From assembly GCA_019347995.1 (NCBI GenBank), contig JAHWKH010000166.1, positions 1 to 6,018 of the forward strand: a stretch of DNA of 6,018 bases. Direction: 5' to 3'. How positions within the stretch are numbered: position 1 is the first letter of the stretch; each line of letters opens with the position of its first letter. Source of the DNA: Gemmatimonadota bacterium. Its GTDB lineage: Bacteria; Gemmatimonadota; Gemmatimonadetes; Longimicrobiales; UBA6960. Of the stretch, positions 1-6,018 are shown one piece after another. Below the pieces are notes generated by a model. That model worked only from the letters and a program-made list of their open reading frames with translations. It ran no database searches and was not told the DNA's origin. A program made the position numbers and the translations under genes.

Positions 1-2
1 GT

Positions 3-92
3 GGTGCCCGCCTCCACTCCAGCGTCGTTGCTCCTCCTCGCCGTAGCTCTGCTACGACTCGTCGTCGCGCCTGGCTGGAGCGGCGGGGCACC
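3..92. repeat. Long imperfect inverted repeat with internal hairpin
   Basis: The arms GGTGCC (3-8) and GGCACC (87-92) are perfect complements. They continue, past a bulge, through CGCC/GGCG-like pairs and then a perfect 7-bp stem CTCCAGC (17-23) with GCTGGAG (74-80). At the apex CGTAGC (42-47) and GCTACG (51-56) form a perfect 6-bp hairpin with a 3-nt TCT loop. The region between the outer stem and the apex hairpin does not pair well. All stems are Watson-Crick, so the sequence does not say which strand would be transcribed. It could be part of a structured RNA, a mobile-element end that folds as single-stranded DNA, or a dispersed repeat. I do not recognise it as RNase P, tmRNA, SRP RNA or an integron attC site (no paired RYYYAAC/GTTRRRY core sites seen). 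Confidence 0.45.
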
Positions 93-110
93 CATTGCGG
101 ATGCAATGGG
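91..110. repeat. Perfect 8-bp hairpin with 4-nt loop
   Basis: CCCATTGC (91-98) is followed by the loop GGAT (99-102) and its exact complement GCAATGGG (103-110). The hairpin abuts the preceding inverted repeat and shares its positions 91-92, so the last two pairs of each stem compete. There is no T-run on either side, so it is not a convincing intrinsic terminator for the minus-strand operon that ends at 218, although it lies downstream of it. Confidence 0.55.
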
Positions 111-113
111 TCC

Positions 114-181
114 GGCCCCCTCGGTGCTGAACGAGACTTCCGCACCACACCACTACGGAGGTCCTGCACGGAAGTGGGGCC
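114..181. other. Gap-free three-stem fold (structured element)
   Basis: Three helices stack with no unpaired base between them. GGCCCC (114-119) pairs with GGGGCC (176-181). CTCG (120-123) pairs with CGAG (132-135) around an 8-nt loop. ACTTCCG (136-142) pairs with CGGAAGT (169-175) around a 26-nt loop (143-168). Together with the hairpins at 3-110 this makes almost the whole first 181 bases foldable, which is more than base composition alone usually gives. The function is unknown. It may be a noncoding RNA on either strand or a folded mobile-element end. The element may extend beyond the left edge of the window. Confidence 0.45.
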
Positions 182-217
182 TCCCGGGCGCAGGGCGCTC
201 GCCGCGAGGGCCTCCCC

Positions 218-517
218 TCAGTCCGGCCGGGCCGACCGCAGCAACCCCACGAGATGATGGTCCTCGAAGGCGCGGGCCTTCCGCATCGCCTCCTCGTAGG
301 AAGGCTCGATGATGATGGTGGCGGTGCGGATGGGCTCCTCGCCCTCGTTCAGGTCCGAGGGGGAGAAGCAGAGCCGGGCCCGGGACGTGTCGGGGCGCCG
401 CGGGTCGTCGTCGAACTCAAGGTAGACGTCCCAGAAGCGTCCCTCGTGGCTCACCATCCCCAGATGCTGACCGGAGGAGGGAGAGGGCGGGTCGGGGGAG
501 CGCGTGGATGTCATCAT
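218..517 (-). CDS. Small acidic protein of unknown function, last gene of operon
   Basis: This 99-residue protein is not one I recognise. Its start is taken at the first of two adjacent ATG codons (517 and 514), 10 nt after the stop of the upstream mechanosensitive channel gene. No clear Shine-Dalgarno sequence precedes it, so translation may depend on coupling. A further in-frame ATG at 457 would begin exactly where the sequence becomes protein-like (MVSHEGRFWDVYLEF), so the first 20 Ser/Pro-rich residues may not be translated. From that point it shows an aromatic and acidic beta-type stretch (RFWDVYLEFDDDPRRPD), a middle part with RARLCFSPSD, a hydrophobic strand (TATIIIEPSYEEA) and a C-terminal helix (RKARAFEDHHLVGLL). 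No signal peptide, membrane segment or known catalytic motif is visible. The open frame runs upstream to 772, but that part is antisense to the channel tail and is Arg/Ala-rich noise. It is likely a real small cytoplasmic protein, of unassigned family. Confidence 0.6.
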   Translation of the reverse strand: MMTSTRSPDPPSPSSGQHLGMVSHEGRFWDVYLEFDDDPRRPDTSRARLCFSPSDLNEGEEPIRTATIIIEPSYEEAMRKARAFEDHHLVGLLRSARPD

Positions 518-527
518 GACAAGTGTA

Positions 528-1658
528 TCACCGGCCCGACGGCGGCTCCAAGCCTTCGGTGCCCGTCTCGGCCGGATCTTCGCCGCGGGCCCTGGGTGCC
601 GCCCCCCCGTGCGCCGGCCCCCAGCCGCCCGGCGGACTTCCACCACCCGCATCGCCCGAGGCGCCGCCGCCCGAGCCCGTCGAGCCTTGGCCGCCCGGGC
701 CCGTCGACCCCTCGCCGCCCGCCCCGGCCGCCCCACCGCCGCCCGCGCCCCCCCAGCCATCGCCCTCCACAAGCCGGATGGGGAACGGCTCGGTGACCGA
801 CCCGGGGTAGAGGGTGCGGTGGGGGAAGGGGATCTCGATGCCCTCCTCGTCGAAGCGCATCTTCACCGCCTCGGTGATCTCGTTGCGCAGGCGGAAGAAG
901 TTCTCGCGCACCGTCCAGACGGCGAAGCGGAAGTTGATGGAGGAGTCCATGTAGCCCTGGAAGAGCACCAGGGGCTCGGGCTCCATGAGCGAGAGGGGGT
1001 GGCGGCGCGCCACGTCGAGCAGGACCTCGCGCACGCGCCCGATGTCCTCCTTGTAGGCCACGCCCACGTCGACGTCGACGCGCCGGATGGGGAAGCGCGT
1101 GATCGTCGTGACCTCGGTCTTGATGATCTGCTCGTTGGGGATGCGCACGAACCTGTTGTCGAACGTGCGCAGCTTGACCGACATCATGTCGATGGACAGG
1201 ACGCGGCCGATGGTCGGCCCGATCTGGATCACGTCGTCCACCACGAACGGCTGCTCGGCCATCAGGAAGAAGCCGCTGATGATGTTGGACACCGACGTCT
1301 GGGAGGCGAAGCCCAGGGCGATGCCCAGTATGCCGGCGGCCCCCAGCAGCGGCGCCAGGCTGAAGCCCAGCTCGGCCAGCGTCATGGTGGCGACGATGGC
1401 GACGCCCACGTAGAAGACCAGCTTGCCGACGATCATGCCGCGCTGCGGCGTCGACTTGGCGGCGATCCAGCGCCGCGCCCACTTGCCGACGGCGAACACC
1501 AGGGGCACGCCGAGGAAGAGCAGCACCACCGCCCGCAGCAGCGACTCGGGGTTCTCCAGCCGGACCAGCGACTGGAAGGTGCGCACGTTCGAGGGGCTCG
1601 CCGTGTCGGCCGCCACCTCCGCAGCCTGGAGGAGGAGGGAAAGCCCCACCGCGCCCAT
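528..1658 (-). CDS. MscS-family mechanosensitive ion channel
   Basis: This 376-residue inner-membrane channel of the MscS (small-conductance) family would open under membrane tension to release solutes during osmotic downshock. Hydrophobic segments lie at about residues 40-58 and 74-98, followed by the pore-lining TM3 at about 103-133, rich in Gly and Ala (GAAGILGIALGF, then a QTSVSNIISGF stretch). The beta domain follows at about 140-190 with the family IPN motif (VRIPNEQIIK, residues 171-180). The alpha/beta C-terminal domain ends at about 284 with the hallmark EEGIEIPFPHRTLY. The length to this point is near that of E. coli MscS. Beyond residue 297 comes an unusual Gly/Ser/Pro-rich tail of about 80 residues, probably disordered. 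The ATG at 1658 overlaps the stop of the upstream DUF432-like gene as TGATG, so translation is probably coupled. In-frame GTG codons at 1661 and 1667 are less likely starts. No ribosome binding site is obvious. Confidence 0.95.
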   Translation of the reverse strand: MGAVGLSLLLQAAEVAADTASPSNVRTFQSLVRLENPESLLRAVVLLFLGVPLVFAVGKWARRWIAAKSTPQRGMIVGKLVFYVGVAIVATMTLAELGFSLAPLLGAAGILGIALGFASQTSVSNIISGFFLMAEQPFVVDDVIQIGPTIGRVLSIDMMSVKLRTFDNRFVRIPNEQIIKTEVTTITRFPIRRVDVDVGVAYKEDIGRVREVLLDVARRHPLSLMEPEPLVLFQGYMDSSINFRFAVWTVRENFFRLRNEITEAVKMRFDEEGIEIPFPHRTLYPGSVTEPFPIRLVEGDGWGGAGGGGAAGAGGEGSTGPGGQGSTGSGGGASGDAGGGSPPGGWGPAHGGAAPRARGEDPAETGTEGLEPPSGR

Positions 1659-2437
1659 CACGTCCACGGATGGAGCGAGCGGATGCGGGCAAACGTCCGG
1701 GAGCGGAAGCCGCGGGCCATGCGTTCGCGCGGCGGCAGCACCAGCTCGGCGTCCGGCTCCTCGCCGGGGGGGCCACCGGCCATGTCCAGCGAGCTTCCCT
1801 CGGCCTCGCCCCTGTAGCGGACCCGCGTCTCGTCGGACCAGAGGCGCCGCCCCTTCCGGTACAGCGAGAGGAAGGTCGCCCGGAAGGCGATCTTCTCCAC
1901 GTCCAGGTCGCTCTCGGAGCGGTTCATGAGCTGGAGCGGGCACACCGCCAGATGGTCCTCGAAGAGCTCGGGCCGCATCTCGCGCCGGGCGTGCGTGGGA
2001 AGCCAGTAGCACAGCTCCCCCTCGGTGTGGACGCCCCACCAGGTGTCGGAATAGCGGTAGGTGGGGATGCGGGCGAGGGTCGCCGGCGCCGCGCGTCCCT
2101 CCACCTCGACCACGGCCACGAGGGGCAGGCGGACGTAGACCCGGGCCTCGGCTCCCTCCAGCAGCCGGAATGGATCGTCGGGAGCCACGATGACGGTGCG
2201 GTCGGGGAAGGCGGGGCGGAGGGTCAGGCTCCGGTTCCAGGAGGCCGGCGCGAAGCGGGCCCACTCGCCCCGGTCGGCGGGGGCGGGCTCGCCCTCCAGG
2301 CGATGCGAGAGATGAACCTCTCCCGCGTGCTCCCGCACGCGGATCCCGAGGGGCCCGACGCGGATCTCCAGCTCCTCCCCGCTGGGGACGTCGTGGGTCC
2401 TCCAGGGTCCGCCGGGGGAATCGCTCGCTTCGGCCAT
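1658..2437 (-). CDS. DUF432-like soluble protein
   Basis: This protein of 259 residues has no signal peptide or membrane segment, so it is probably cytoplasmic. It looks like a mostly beta protein. The most distinctive segment is at residues 126-148, around RYSDTWWGVHTEGELCYWLP. It is followed by CPLQLMNRSESDLDVEKIAF (166-185), which resembles an immunoglobulin-like strand pattern. These two blocks fit what I remember of the DUF432 family (a G-x-L-C-x-Y/W block, then a P-x-x-L-x-N-x-S block), but that assignment is from memory and is moderate. No enzymatic residues stand out. The start is the ATG at 2437, supported by a GGAG ribosome binding site (2443-2446) with 5-nt spacing. The open frame upstream of it is antisense to the transglutaminase gene. 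It sits 80 bp after that gene and overlaps the MscS start by one base. This tight pairing suggests a partner or regulator of the channel (inference). Confidence 0.7.
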   Translation of the reverse strand: MAEASDSPGGPWRTHDVPSGEELEIRVGPLGIRVREHAGEVHLSHRLEGEPAPADRGEWARFAPASWNRSLTLRPAFPDRTVIVAPDDPFRLLEGAEARVYVRLPLVAVVEVEGRAAPATLARIPTYRYSDTWWGVHTEGELCYWLPTHARREMRPELFEDHLAVCPLQLMNRSESDLDVEKIAFRATFLSLYRKGRRLWSDETRVRYRGEAEGSSLDMAGGPPGEEPDAELVLPPRERMARGFRSRTFARIRSLHPWT

Positions 2438-2442
2438 GCCGG

Positions 2443-2446
2443 CTCC
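2443..2446 (-). promoter_or_regulatory. Ribosome binding site of the DUF432-like gene
   Basis: On the minus strand GGAG lies 5 nt upstream of the ATG at 2437. It is the clearest Shine-Dalgarno match in the operon and fixes the start of this gene within a much longer open frame. Confidence 0.6.
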
Positions 2447-2517
2447 GGAAGAGGATGGATCTCGGGCGCGGGACGCCGGAAGGCGGCAACCCCGCCCCGG
2501 CGGCGGCGTTCCGCGGA

Positions 2518-4542
2518 TCAGGCCACGGCGGGGGATCTCCGCAGCGCGCCGCGCGCGCTGCGGAGTGCGTCGGCGAGCTCGGCCCGCTCCTCCTCGGCCA
2601 GGGCCCGCCCGCCGAAGCGGGCGTCCAGGTAGAGCGACACCAGCCGCCGGGCGGCTCCGGCCGCGGGGTGCCCCTCGCGCTCCAGGGATTCGACCAGGGC
2701 CAGCGGCGTGACGGCGCGGCCGTCCACGAAACCGGCCCGGCGCGCCGCGTCGACGAAGGCCAGGTACGCCCGCGTCTCCTGCGAGCGCTCCACGCTGCCG
2801 CGGATGCGCAGCAGCAGGATCGCCGCCAGCACGGCGGCGGCGGCGAGCGCCAGCCACACCCAGCCCCGATCCTCGTCGGATCCCTCGCCGGCCGCCCCGG
2901 CCGGCTCGTTCTCGAACGCGCCGGCGATGCGGTCGAACACGCCGAACTGGGTGTCGATGCTGTAGTCCAGGACCCACTTGTTCCAGCGGTGCTGCAGCGC
3001 GTCGAAGGCGAAGCGGCCCGGCCAGAACCAGCTGGCCGTGCCCGCGGCGACGCCGGCACCCGGCGGCGTGGGATCGAACGTCACCCACCCGTAGCCGGGG
3101 AACCACACCTCCACCCACGAATGGGCCTGGTTCTGGGTCACCGCCAGGTAGTCGCCCGCCGCGCTCCACTCACCGCCCAGGAAGCCGTTCACGTTGCGGG
3201 CGTGGATGCCGGCGGAGCGGAGCAGGACCACCATGGCGCTGGAGAAATACTCGCAGTGCCCCGCCCGCCGCTCGAACAGGAAGTGGTCCAGGGTGGCCTC
3301 CTGGGCCGTGGCCGGCAGATCGAGCGTATACGAGAAGGCGGTGCGCAGCCAGCGCTCCACCGCCACCACCTTGTCGTAGGCCGTGGCGTGGGGAGACGTC
3401 AGCGAGTCGGCCAGCGCGTGGACGCGGTCGGGCATGCGGGGAAGCTGGAGGAAGTGGGCCCGGGAAGGCGCGAAGCCCCGGTCCACCTCCCGCAGCTGCT
3501 CCGCCGTGGGCCGCCCGGCGGTGGACCATGCCGTGTACACCGGCGCCGCCGAGCCCCAGTAGGAGTAGTCGCCCGCGTTGTCGAAGAGGGGCTGGATGCG
3601 CGAGTCGGCGTCCACGTCGAGGATCGGATGGAGCGCGAAGATCACGCGCACGTCGAGGGGCGCGGCGTAGATCTGCTGCCGCACGATGTCGCCCGGCCAG
3701 CGCTCCCGGTACCACGCCGTGGGCGCCGACGCGGGGGGCAGCGGCTGGGTGCGCGACCAGCGCACGCCGTCGAAATGGTCGTAGGAGCGCCCACGCCAGT
3801 GGAGCGACGCCATGCCCGCGGGTGGGCCGTCGGGAAACTCCACGCGCAGCACGATCTGCGGGTTGCCGTAGATCTGCGAGCCGTGCTCGCCCAGCGACAC
3901 CTCGTCGGAGAAGCCGACGATGGACGTGGCCGGCACGTCGCCCCGCCCCGACCAGCCGCGCGAGACGCGGGGAAACGTGATGAACACCACGGCGCTCATG
4001 CCCAGGCTCACCATGGAGAGGCTCACGGTGGTGACGACCATGGGACGTCCCAGCCTCACGCGGCCTCCGCCGAAGCGGTCCGCGCTGCGACGCACGTGAC
4101 CCAGCGTGAGGGCCACGGTGGCCAGGACCACGTAGGCCACGAAGGCGAGCAGGAAGAACAGGCCCGGCCGGTACGCCGTGGACGCCAGCAGGAGCGCGAA
4201 CGAGAGGGCGTAGAGCCGCACGTCGTTGGGCGAATCCAGCGAGCGCAGCGACTCGGCCGCCAGGAGGAGCAGCAGCAGGTCCACCACCGGGATGACGACG
4301 TCGTCGCCCACGACGAACACGTGCCACAGCGCCCGGGCGACGAGGACCACGGCGATGGGCAGCCACACGTGCTCCAGGCGCGCCGACAGCGCGGGGCCGG
4401 GACGCCGGAACAGAGCCGTGATCAGCGCCGCCCCCGCGAGGACCGCCGACAGGGGCTCGAAGCCGGCGCCGGCGGCGAACGCCAGCAGGCCCGCCAGCCC
4501 CATGAGGATGGCCAGGCGCCGGTGGATCAGGCGGTCGCTCAT
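2518..4542 (-). CDS. TgpA-type membrane transglutaminase-like protein
   Basis: This 674-residue inner-membrane protein has the layout of the TgpA/DUF3488 family. About six hydrophobic segments occupy residues 10-190 (clear at 10-45, 58-78, 82-97, 108-148 and 168-190). A large extracytoplasmic region follows, and a last membrane helix lies at about 561-578. The cytoplasmic C-terminal tail of about 95 residues resembles DUF4129. The transglutaminase core carries the full papain-like triad: Cys430 (AGHCEYFSSAM), His474 (NQAHSWVEVW) and Asp490 (WVTFDPTPP). It should therefore be catalytically competent. The true substrate of the family is unsettled; a peptidase or transamidase role at the cell envelope is the usual suggestion, and the Pseudomonas TgpA is reported as essential. 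The ATG at 4542 overlaps the stop of the upstream DUF58 gene as ATGA, typical of the MoxR/DUF58/transglutaminase operon and of translational coupling. The next gene begins 80 bp after its stop. Confidence 0.95.
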   Translation of the reverse strand: MSDRLIHRRLAILMGLAGLLAFAAGAGFEPLSAVLAGAALITALFRRPGPALSARLEHVWLPIAVVLVARALWHVFVVGDDVVIPVVDLLLLLLAAESLRSLDSPNDVRLYALSFALLLASTAYRPGLFFLLAFVAYVVLATVALTLGHVRRSADRFGGGRVRLGRPMVVTTVSLSMVSLGMSAVVFITFPRVSRGWSGRGDVPATSIVGFSDEVSLGEHGSQIYGNPQIVLRVEFPDGPPAGMASLHWRGRSYDHFDGVRWSRTQPLPPASAPTAWYRERWPGDIVRQQIYAAPLDVRVIFALHPILDVDADSRIQPLFDNAGDYSYWGSAAPVYTAWSTAGRPTAEQLREVDRGFAPSRAHFLQLPRMPDRVHALADSLTSPHATAYDKVVAVERWLRTAFSYTLDLPATAQEATLDHFLFERRAGHCEYFSSAMVVLLRSAGIHARNVNGFLGGEWSAAGDYLAVTQNQAHSWVEVWFPGYGWVTFDPTPPGAGVAAGTASWFWPGRFAFDALQHRWNKWVLDYSIDTQFGVFDRIAGAFENEPAGAAGEGSDEDRGWVWLALAAAAVLAAILLLRIRGSVERSQETRAYLAFVDAARRAGFVDGRAVTPLALVESLEREGHPAAGAARRLVSLYLDARFGGRALAEEERAELADALRSARGALRRSPAVA

Positions 4543-5039
4543 GCCGCCGCCCCCACGTAGGCGTCGCCGTATCCGGCCGCGGCCCGGCCGCTCAGGGCCA
4601 CCAGGACGCAGCGCTCCCTGGCCGCCGGGGGCGCCGGGGCCCGGGCGTCCGGGCGGAAGTCCACGCGCGCCAGCAGGTCCAGCGCGGCCTCGAGCTGGCC
4701 GAGCCCGCTTCCGGGCTCCAGGCGCCAGTCCCCGGCCACCAGGCCGAAGCGCTTGCCCTGCCCGGCGGCGGCCGCCGCCAGGGACGCGGCGACTTCGACC
4801 GCGATCTCGGCCTCGTCACCGGGCTCGCCGCCGACGTCCAGCACGATCCACGTGGCTTCGGCGCCGTCGCGCTCGTACTCCCTCACCACCGGGTTGGTGA
4901 GCCGCGCCGACGTCTTCCAGTGGATGTCGCGGGGGTCGTCGCCGGGACGGTAGCCCCGCAGCCCCCTGTACTCGCCCCGGCTGGCCGCCGCGCCGGCGCT
5001 CGTCTCCGCCATGCGTGGGGCGCGGCCGCCCGCCGGCCG
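4539..5039 (-). CDS. DUF58 protein, C-terminal part (N-terminus missing)
   Basis: The convincing part is the DUF58 signature block at about 4976-4860, reading GEYRGLRGYRPGDDPRDIHW and then KTSARLTNPVVREYERDG. It is followed by a von Willebrand A-like strand (EATWIVLDVGG) and the rest of the C-terminal domain down to the stop at 4539. DUF58 proteins usually have 300 to 450 residues, with two N-terminal membrane helices and a beta domain before this block; here only about 155-165 residues remain. The frame stays open to an ATG at 5189, but upstream of about 5013-5040 it becomes Ser/Arg-rich and is antisense to a better plus-strand reading, so an ATG at 5189 or 5012 is probably not the natural start. 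The stop overlaps the transglutaminase start (ATGA). In this operon type DUF58 is thought to work with a MoxR AAA+ ATPase, which is not in the window. The truncation looks like an artificial or recombinational breakpoint. Confidence 0.88.
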   Translation of the reverse strand, partial: RPAGGRAPRMAETSAGAAASRGEYRGLRGYRPGDDPRDIHWKTSARLTNPVVREYERDGAEATWIVLDVGGEPGDEAEIAVEVAASLAAAAAGQGKRFGLVAGDWRLEPGSGLGQLEAALDLLARVDFRPDARAPAPPAARERCVLVALSGRAAAGYGDAYVGAAA

Positions 5040-5820
5040 GGGCGCGCTCGAGGTCGCCGAGCAGCTCGATCTGTCCCCCGCAGCGCGCGTGGCGTCGGCC
5101 GAGACGATGCGCCGGTTCGGCGAGCTCGGGCCGCTGGCGCTGGAGCAGGCGCTGCTCTCCCTGCGGACGGCCGTGGGGGACGGCGACATGCCGGCAGTGA
5201 CGCCGGTCGCGGGCGCGCTGCCCGTGTTCGACCCGGCGACGCTGGACGCCGACGCGCTGGTGGAGCGGGCCGCGGGACGGAGCCCCCCGGTGCGGGCGGC
5301 CGACGCCGCGCTGGGCGCCGCCGGCGTTGCGCTGGACGCCTCCAGGGAGTCGTGGTGGCCCCAGCTCCAGGCCAGCTTCGACGTGGGCCGGCAGGTCCAG
5401 ACGCGCGAGACCGAGGCGCTGTTCGACTTCGGCGGCTTCGGAGACCAGCTCTACAGCCAGTTCCGCGTGAGCCTGAGCGTGCCCTTCTTCGGCGATCCCT
5501 TCGGCAACCGGGTGAGCGCGGCCCGGGCCGAAGTCGCGCTGGACGATCGGCGCGAGGCCCTGCGTGAGGCGCGCATGCAGGCCGAGCAGTCGGTGCGCTC
5601 CTCCCTGGTGGCGCTGCGCAACCAGTGGGAGACGCTGCGCATCGCGCAGCGCGCGCTGGACATCGCGGGCCGGGCGCTGGAGATGGCCCGCGAGGAGTAC
5701 CGGACGGGCACGCGCACGTTCGAGGCGCTCCAGACGTCCATCGACCTGGAGGGGCAGGCGGTGCGCCAGGTCATCACCGCCCGCTACGGGTTCCTGGACG
5801 CGCTGGTGACCCTGGAGGAC
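5011..5820 (+). CDS. TolC-family outer membrane efflux protein, internal/C-terminal fragment
   Basis: The frame is open from 4954, with a first ATG at 5011, and continues without a stop to the window end. From about 5200 it reads like the second half of a TolC-family outer-membrane factor. It has a linker with an LPVFDP segment, then helix DADALVERA, then SWWPQLQASFDVG (about 5350-5390, the strand entering the beta barrel) and FRVSLSVPFFGDPF (5461-5502, matching the LSLSIPLF-type barrel strand). Long coiled-coil helices follow, ending with EEYRTGTRTFEALQTSID (5692-5745), the usual last-helix motif of the family. The family normally has 420-500 residues with a signal peptide; here about the first half and the signal peptide are missing, and 5041-5190 is only weakly recognisable. 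The C-terminal end is also replaced, since the frame passes directly into a DnaE-like segment. TolC proteins form the outer-membrane duct of RND or ABC exporters, but no partner gene is present. Confidence 0.8.
5013..5050. other. Suspected breakpoint: DUF58 to TolC
   Basis: Left of this point the minus strand encodes DUF58. Right of it the plus strand encodes the interior of a TolC-like protein. Both genes lose their N-terminal halves here and face away from each other with no intergenic space, promoter or start signals. The sequence at the join is GC-only low-complexity DNA, so the exact position cannot be fixed. Confidence 0.6.
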
Positions 5821-5829
5821 CTCGAGGGC
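5806..5829 (+). other. Suspected breakpoint: TolC to DnaE
   Basis: The eight codons VTLEDLEG join the last helix of the TolC fragment (ARYGFLDALV) to the DnaE OB-fold. A T-L-E-D-L-E/T-G motif is normal at this position of DnaE, and a similar A-L-V-x-L-E-D is plausible at the end of a TolC protein. A short shared stretch of about 15-20 bases could therefore have joined two unrelated sequences during assembly or PCR. Confidence 0.6.
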
Positions 5830-6018
5830 GCGGTCGAGGTGATGTTCTTCCCGCAGAGCTACGTCAACGCCGCCGTCCACCTGGTCGAGGACGCGGTCGT
5901 GCTCGTGCGCGGCCGGGTCGACCGGCGAGAGGACGTCCCCAAGATCATCGCCAATGAGATCACCGTGCCGGACCTGTCCGTCGGGCCCCGCGGGCCGGTC
6001 GTGGTCTGTCTGCCGACG
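5806..6018 (+). CDS. DNA polymerase III alpha subunit (DnaE), C-terminal OB-fold fragment
   Basis: About 70 residues match the OB-fold near the C-terminus of the replicative polymerase DnaE. The block VTLEDLEGAVEVMFFPQSY is the start of the domain. It is followed by LVEDAVVLVRGRVDRREDVP, the strand and loop that bind single-stranded DNA, then KIIANEITVPDLS. From memory, the EVMFFPQ-Y, ANE-x-x-VPD and V-x-LPT features are closest to actinobacterial DnaE1. The frame is still open at the window edge, as expected for a protein that continues another 100 residues or so. Everything upstream of this domain (PHP, palm, fingers, beta-binding) is absent and is replaced by TolC sequence. No start codon of its own is suggested. 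It is best regarded as a fragment of a separate locus. Confidence 0.85.
   Translation, partial: MTLEDLEGAVEVMFFPQSYVNAAVHLVEDAVVLVRGRVDRREDVPKIIANEITVPDLSVGPRGPVVVCLPT

Noticed and set aside
3..92. Integron attC site or retron-type ncRNA
   Set aside because: No paired attC core sites, integrase, cassette array or reverse transcriptase gene is visible in the window.
91..110. Intrinsic terminator for the minus-strand operon
   Set aside because: The hairpin is perfect but only 8 bp, lies about 110 bases past the last stop codon and has no T-run after it on the minus strand.
1..312. Plus-strand frame of 103 residues with an apparent hydrophobic N-terminus (possible secreted peptide)
   Set aside because: It starts at the window edge with GTG, its hydrophobic stretch coincides with the inverted repeats, and its second half is antisense to the end of the small minus-strand gene and is Pro/Arg-rich noise.
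504..1817. Plus-strand frame of 437 residues
   Set aside because: It is antisense to the MscS gene. It is dominated by His, Asp and Arg with no recognisable domain, as is usual for the complement of a GC-rich gene.
1659..3059. N-terminal extension of the MscS frame far upstream (843-residue reading)
   Set aside because: The extra 460 or so residues run antisense or out of frame through the DUF432-like and transglutaminase genes. The family start is at about 1658, coupled to the preceding stop.
2455..4560. Plus-strand frame of 701 residues
   Set aside because: It mirrors the transglutaminase gene, which has a complete catalytic triad and membrane segments on the minus strand. The plus-strand product is charged low-complexity sequence.
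4816..5880. Minus-strand frame of 354 residues across the TolC region
   Set aside because: It is the complement of the TolC/DnaE frame and is rich in His, Arg and Gly without domain features.

Overview
This is a very GC-rich window, apparently from an environmental, soil-type bacterium. The left 5.0 kb reads as one coherent minus-strand operon. Gene content and codon bias would suit Gemmatimonadota or a neighbouring GC-rich phylum, but this is an impression from the proteins and was not tested.

Layout in transcription order (right to left): the C-terminal part of a DUF58 protein (about 5039 to 4539), a TgpA-type membrane transglutaminase (4542 to 2518, overlapping it by ATGA), a soluble DUF432-like protein (2437 to 1658), an MscS-family mechanosensitive channel (1658 to 528, overlapping by TGATG) and a small acidic protein of unknown function (517 to 218). 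DUF58 plus TgpA-type transglutaminase is the classic core of the MoxR/DUF58/transglutaminase operon. Here it continues into a DUF432 and MscS pair, so the whole operon may be an envelope-stress or envelope-integrity unit. Positions 1 to 217 hold no convincing gene but contain a dense set of perfect and near-perfect inverted repeats that would fold strongly as RNA or single-stranded DNA.

The right end (5.0 to 6.0 kb) is different. The DUF58 gene loses its N-terminal half at about 5013 to 5050. There it meets, head to head, the interior of a plus-strand TolC-family outer-membrane efflux protein that has lost its own N-terminal half and signal peptide. About 260 codons later that frame runs without a break into the C-terminal OB-fold region of DNA polymerase III alpha (DnaE), resembling the actinobacterial DnaE1 type, and stays open to the window end. 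Two abrupt breakpoints within 0.8 kb, each truncating recognisable genes, one at a short motif both families could share, point to a chimeric assembly or library clone more than to real biology. The last kilobase should not be used to infer gene neighbourhood until the joins are verified.

I did not find a clear new defence or mobile system. The best candidates for follow-up are the structured element at the left end and the extended operon with DUF432 and MscS.
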